Shown: positions 60,490-64,000 of the stretch, one piece after another
Layout of the letters: each line of letters begins with the position of its first letter
Position numbering within the stretch: the stretch's first letter is position 1
Assembly (NCBI RefSeq): GCF_947489355.1
Contig: NZ_CANLDD010000001.1
Location: 124,001-188,000, forward strand
Reading direction: 5' to 3'
DNA from: an uncultured Microbulbifer sp.
GTDB taxonomy: Bacteria > Pseudomonadota > Gammaproteobacteria > Pseudomonadales > Cellvibrionaceae
Length of the DNA stretch: 64,000 bases
Notes under the pieces: generated by a model
Databases searched by the model: none
What the model saw: only the letters and a program-made list of their open reading frames with translations
What the model was told of the DNA's origin: nothing
Translations under genes and position numbers: made by a program

Positions 60490-62282
60490 CTCTTCAGTTC
60501 TCCATCTCTGCCGTTTATTGTGGCAATTAATTTTGTAAAAGAGTTAATGGAACAATAGAGGCCAAGGAAGCGTTCGATAATACTGGCAAACAAGACCGGG
60601 CTGGTTCCTGTCAGCATCATTGAATCCAGCTCAATTTCAACCTCGGTACCCCGACAGAGTACAATGCTCTGATCTATCTGAATTGGAGCGGTGACTGGTT
60701 TGGTATTCAGCCTTAATAGTGACTCTATCAAGTTCCTTATACTCGCAGAATCACGAAAGTCATATAGTCTGAATATCTCCTTGAGAGCATCACAACCCTG
60801 GGTTCCGCAAAGAGACAGATGATTCAAGTTCAAGTGAGAAATGAGTCGCCAATAGCCCCGCTCCCGCCTCGGCGGCCGCAGTGTCGCACTCGGTGCGATA
60901 ACACAGCTAATGCGGCTTGCCGGTAGATCCCCATCTACCACTTCCAGGTAAGGTTGCGCATTCCCGCTGGGGAGCTTTTTGGGAAGATTCCTGTTGCAGC
61001 AGGTTAACTTGATATCCAGTGTCTGATCACTAATCCGGTGCGGGTTAAAATTCAGGTCCACCAAGCTAATATCGACTTCGGAGGCATACTCATTACGATG
61101 CTCCCCTTCAATAACCTCACGCCGTCGGCTAAACCAGAAAGCAGACTGTTGCGCATGGTGTTGACTGTGTTTTATGCCATAAAATGGTCGATACCTGGTC
61201 GCCTCCCCATTTCCATCCGTTGCGGTAACCTCATCGATAGAGTAAATTTCCAATCCATCGTTTCGGCGGGCATCGGGTACTATTTGATAATGATACTGCG
61301 CGTGGCTTAGCGGAATAGGGTCTGCACTTTGTGTGAACAGATTCACCACCGGCGTACAGCCGAGTGCAAACATACCTGGGACCAATTGTTTTTCTAATTC
61401 TTCGTGAGTTTCCGAGAGGTAAAAATAGAGCGTGAGGGAGTCTTCAAAACTCTCGTTGATTGCCCTTTGGAGGTTTTTGATATCCAGGAACAGAAATTTT
61501 TCCGGAAAGGCAAAATACTCGGTGAGCAGGCGATAGCCAATAAATGCTGTGTCGGGATACGGCAGTAGACCCTGATCCTCATCCAGTCCCACTTGCCCGA
61601 TCTCATCCGGGGATAGAAAAGTCGGCTTGGGATCAGTCTCACCGTGCGCCACTACCAGTTTTACACACTTTGTCAACAGCAAGTCATACAAGCTGTAAAC
61701 ATGTGTAGGCTGCCCCCGCAGGAAGAAACGCAAACATCCCGGCTTCATTTCTGCAAAGCTCAAATCCGGACTCAGGGTTTTTAAGGTTAACTTGAGAACC
61801 GCATTGGCGCCCTGGACATCATTACAGCCAGGTGCAATAAAAGGCCTGGGCATTAAGCTGACACTTACCGGCTGGAACGGGCTTATTTCCACGGGGTAGC
61901 AGGTGGTAAACCGGCAGACCTGCCCCTGAAAGGGCTCGCTTTCCAAAAGTGTCCTGGCCTCCACCGGCGTTATGGCGTCTAGATCCTCATCTGGCTCAAA
62001 CTGCACAATGGCGCAGGAGGGAATCGGGCGCAAATAGTGTGGATAGAGGGTTTCCAGCATAGCATCTGTCAGTTCCGGAAAGTCGTCACTGAGTTTTTGC
62101 TGAACCCTCGCATTCATGTAGGCAAAGCCCGATAGCAGACGCCCCACCAAGGGATCATCTACAGTCTCCGTATCCAGTTGTAACCTGGAGGCCGCTGCGG
62201 GGTGCATGCGGGCAAATTCAGCGGCTGTCTGCTGGATAAAGGCCAACTCGCGCTCGTAGAGATCGATTAAACGTTCACTCAT
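60453..62282 (-). CDS. tssF: T6SS baseplate protein TssF
   Basis: A 609-aa baseplate subunit (ImpG/VasA family). The start MSERLIDLYERELAFIQQTA and EFARMHPAAASRLQLDTETV, then DPLVGRLLSGFAYMNARVQQ and LTDAMLETLYPHYLRPIPSC are the typical TssF N terminus. PALRFYLRGQ-like LRFFLRGQPTHVYSLYDLLL and the C-terminal YCSINSFTKLIATINGRDGE also fit. Start and the tssE stop overlap (TAATG). It forms the wedge with TssG and binds TssE. Confidence 0.95.
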   Translation of the reverse strand: MSERLIDLYERELAFIQQTAAEFARMHPAAASRLQLDTETVDDPLVGRLLSGFAYMNARVQQKLSDDFPELTDAMLETLYPHYLRPIPSCAIVQFEPDEDLDAITPVEARTLLESEPFQGQVCRFTTCYPVEISPFQPVSVSLMPRPFIAPGCNDVQGANAVLKLTLKTLSPDLSFAEMKPGCLRFFLRGQPTHVYSLYDLLLTKCVKLVVAHGETDPKPTFLSPDEIGQVGLDEDQGLLPYPDTAFIGYRLLTEYFAFPEKFLFLDIKNLQRAINESFEDSLTLYFYLSETHEELEKQLVPGMFALGCTPVVNLFTQSADPIPLSHAQYHYQIVPDARRNDGLEIYSIDEVTATDGNGEATRYRPFYGIKHSQHHAQQSAFWFSRRREVIEGEHRNEYASEVDISLVDLNFNPHRISDQTLDIKLTCCNRNLPKKLPSGNAQPYLEVVDGDLPASRISCVIAPSATLRPPRRERGYWRLISHLNLNHLSLCGTQGCDALKEIFRLYDFRDSASIRNLIESLLRLNTKPVTAPIQIDQSIVLCRGTEVEIELDSMMLTGTSPVLFASIIERFLGLYCSINSFTKLIATINGRDGELKRWPPRAGEKALL

Positions 62283-62755
62283 TATATAATCTCGGACACG
62301 TCGACCATTTGGGTCACGGGATTCAGGGCGGAATCAAAAACAATGACCTCCGAGGCCGGGTTGACATATAGCACCGCTTCGACACGAAACCGTATACTCG
62401 GGTCTTCCATATCTATCTTTTCCTGTGTCGTCACCTTGACAGAGCGAATCCTCGGCTCAAAGTGCACAATGGTTTTCTCAATATCACGACAGAACAGTTT
62501 TCTGCTACCCAGAGAAGATAGATTAATCGTGGATAAATCCGGCAGGCCGTAATTAATATTGGAGCCCTGCAGGTGCGTCAGGCTATCTGCTGCAGAAATA
62601 CAGCGGTAGCGCGTATTAAATAAATACTCGAGATCCCGCCGCACGCCTTCACGCAACTGCCGCAATATTTGGTGTGACTGGTGCATATCCAGTTTGCTCG
62701 AGGATTCCAGCAGTCGATCCAAAATCGGTGCCAGCAGACGCTTTTCTTTTGCCAT
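62282..62755 (-). CDS. tssE: T6SS baseplate protein TssE
   Basis: A 157-aa gp25-like lysozyme-fold baseplate protein. Motifs: LLAPILDRLLES near the start, LREGVRRDLEYLFNTRYRC (the typical RRDLE-x-LLNTR block), NYGLPDLSTINLSS, IEKTIVHFEPRIRSVKV and the C-terminal IRFRVEAVLYV. ATG 62755 (MAKEKRLLAP) is preferred; an alternative start eight codons upstream would overlap the preceding gene. Located between the tssC-like gene and tssF. Confidence 0.93.
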   Translation of the reverse strand: MAKEKRLLAPILDRLLESSSKLDMHQSHQILRQLREGVRRDLEYLFNTRYRCISAADSLTHLQGSNINYGLPDLSTINLSSLGSRKLFCRDIEKTIVHFEPRIRSVKVTTQEKIDMEDPSIRFRVEAVLYVNPASEVIVFDSALNPVTQMVDVSEII

Positions 62756-62759
62756 CGAA

Positions 62760-64000
62760 CTAGGCAGCTCCCACCCCAATCGTTGCCAGCGCTGTGGTCA
62801 GTTTCAACTCTGATACAAGATGATCGACGGTATAGTGGCTCTTCAAGTGAATCACGCTTTGATAGCTACCGGCTTTACCCGGTTCATCGGCCACCCTGAC
62901 CCGGGCTTCACGCAGCGGGTAGCGCGCGAGCATTTCCCAGGAAAGGTCGTCCCGCCCAGTTGTATAGCGATCCAGCCAATGCTGCAATTGGCGCTCGCAA
63001 TCCGCCGCATTCATATAAGCGCCCACTTTGTCCCGGATCATTACCTTGATGTAATGGGCAAAACGCGATGCACAGAGTATCTGCTGCAACATTGAACTGA
63101 TCCTGGCATTTGCAGTGGCGGCCTTGGAAGTATACTGCTTGGCTTTTTGCAGCGAGGGAACACTGTTAAAGGCACAATAGGGCGTATCGTAACAATGGCT
63201 CAGACAAACAAAACCCAACTCAGAGAGATCCCGTTCGACAAAATCGGTAACCAGAATGGAGGTGGACATACGCACCGTGCCCGGGCGACTGTCGGGCTTG
63301 TAAGGCACAACCGGTAACTGGGTCATCAGTCCACCGCCCAAGTGGTCTCGGGCAACGCCACGAATATGGGAAAACCAGCCGACCTCACTGAATTCCCGCA
63401 GCAATACCGCACCCAGGGCAAAGCAGGCATTGCCCCACAAGTAGTGCCGGCTATGCAATGCCGCAACCTGCTCTTCAAACCGCAAGCCACGGTATAGTGA
63501 AAAATCAACACTATAGGGTTTCCGCATCAACACCTGTGGCAGAGTCACTGCGATAAAACGGCTGTCTTCCAACTCGCGAAGACTGTTCCAGCGGATATAT
63601 TCACCCTGACGAAAAACTTCAGAAAACCGGATGGGCTTTGCCAGGTCATCAAAGTGATCCACACCGAACAGTTGCGGGCTGGCCGCACAGACAAAAGGGG
63701 CAAATGCGGCGGCCGCTGTATGCGCTATTCCTTGGAGGGTAAAGACATCATCGTACGGATGTTCCGGCAAAGGGCGGTGGGAAATATAGTAATCCCCCAG
63801 TAAAAGGCCAAAAGGTTCTCCGCCCGGAGTACCGAATTCCTCATTATATACAAGGTGGAAAAGACCGGACTGATCAAAATCCGAGGCCCGCTCCACATCC
63901 TTGCTGAGATCCCTCCAGTTCACATCCAGCAACTTTATCTTGATATTGTCCGAATGGGGCGTATTGAAAACCAACATGGATAGGCCGCGCCAACTGGCCT
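62760..64000 (-). CDS. tssC: T6SS sheath protein TssC-like (5' end outside window)
   Basis: The open frame runs off the right edge, and the first codons in view, ASWRGLSMLVFNT, are internal to the TssC/VipB family, so the N-terminal part is missing here. Family blocks: NIKIKLLDVNWRDLSKDVER, EFGTPGGEPFGLLLGDYYIS, AAAFAPFVCAASPQLFGVDH, YIRWNSLRELEDSRFIAVTLPQ in parts, RFAHYIKVMIRDKVGAYMNA. Divergence from canonical TssC in the middle and at the C terminus, and the order C, E, F, G, ClpV, suggest the ImpD-type second TssC of imp loci. Confidence 0.9.
   Translation of the reverse strand, partial: ASWRGLSMLVFNTPHSDNIKIKLLDVNWRDLSKDVERASDFDQSGLFHLVYNEEFGTPGGEPFGLLLGDYYISHRPLPEHPYDDVFTLQGIAHTAAAAFAPFVCAASPQLFGVDHFDDLAKPIRFSEVFRQGEYIRWNSLRELEDSRFIAVTLPQVLMRKPYSVDFSLYRGLRFEEQVAALHSRHYLWGNACFALGAVLLREFSEVGWFSHIRGVARDHLGGGLMTQLPVVPYKPDSRPGTVRMSTSILVTDFVERDLSELGFVCLSHCYDTPYCAFNSVPSLQKAKQYTSKAATANARISSMLQQILCASRFAHYIKVMIRDKVGAYMNAADCERQLQHWLDRYTTGRDDLSWEMLARYPLREARVRVADEPGKAGSYQSVIHLKSHYTVDHLVSELKLTTALATIGVGAA

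Overview
The window is chromosomal DNA of a gammaproteobacterium. The segment dsbB - rsd/algQ - FKBP isomerase - algP - TIGR02444 gene - ABC-F ATPase (2.8-9.7 kb) follows the gene order around algP/algQ in Pseudomonas. Together with cytochrome c5, Rep, CbpA/CbpM and an imp-type T6SS, this fits a Pseudomonas/Cellvibrionales-like, possibly marine (Microbulbifer-like) organism. Genus is inference; no rRNA is present.

Layout. 0-10.7 kb is core: gshA, acpH, dsbB, a decayed lrgA/lrgB pair, rsd, a lipoprotein FKBP isomerase, algP, a TIGR02444 gene, yheS and a truncated OmpA/OprF-like barrel protein. 10.7-15.6 kb is an AT-richer island: a divergent HTH regulator and a tightly coupled operon of a large serine recombinase with two different ParB-like proteins. 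It ends near a 128-bp inverted-repeat element and tRNA-Arg(CCG). 16.2-19.7 kb is core again (cytochrome c5, rep, DUF3565, yaiI). 19.7-24.5 kb is a five-fold tandem array of about 950-bp units. Each unit encodes a secreted protein of about 210 aa with nearly constant sequence except two hypervariable windows. 24.5-39.7 kb is accessory and eroded: acetyltransferase, thioredoxin, DUF885 peptidase, small kinase, VOC, orphan immunity-type genes (SMI1/KNR4), broken IS1182- and IS5-like transposases, a BASS transporter/FAD oxidoreductase/AraC module, a decayed TPP enzyme and a putative ADP-ribosyltransferase toxin. 39.7-53 kb is metabolic core: an hppD-VOC-fahA tyrosine operon with an operator over its promoter, a Na/Ca exchanger, cbpA-cbpM, a LysR regulator divergent from an aldehyde dehydrogenase/omega-transaminase pair, an HdeD protein, a second copy of the 128-bp element and a CryB-type photolyase. 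53.7-64 kb holds an M1 aminopeptidase lipoprotein and the end of a type VI secretion operon (tssC-like, tssE, tssF, tssG, clpV).

The two best candidates for undescribed biology are the tandem array (constant scaffold, Cys-framed hypervariable loop, and a repeated intergenic hairpin with one compensatory base-pair change) and the recombinase-ParB-ParB operon. The orphan R-S-E ADP-ribosyltransferase is a third. All calls come from reading the sequence; no database search was possible.
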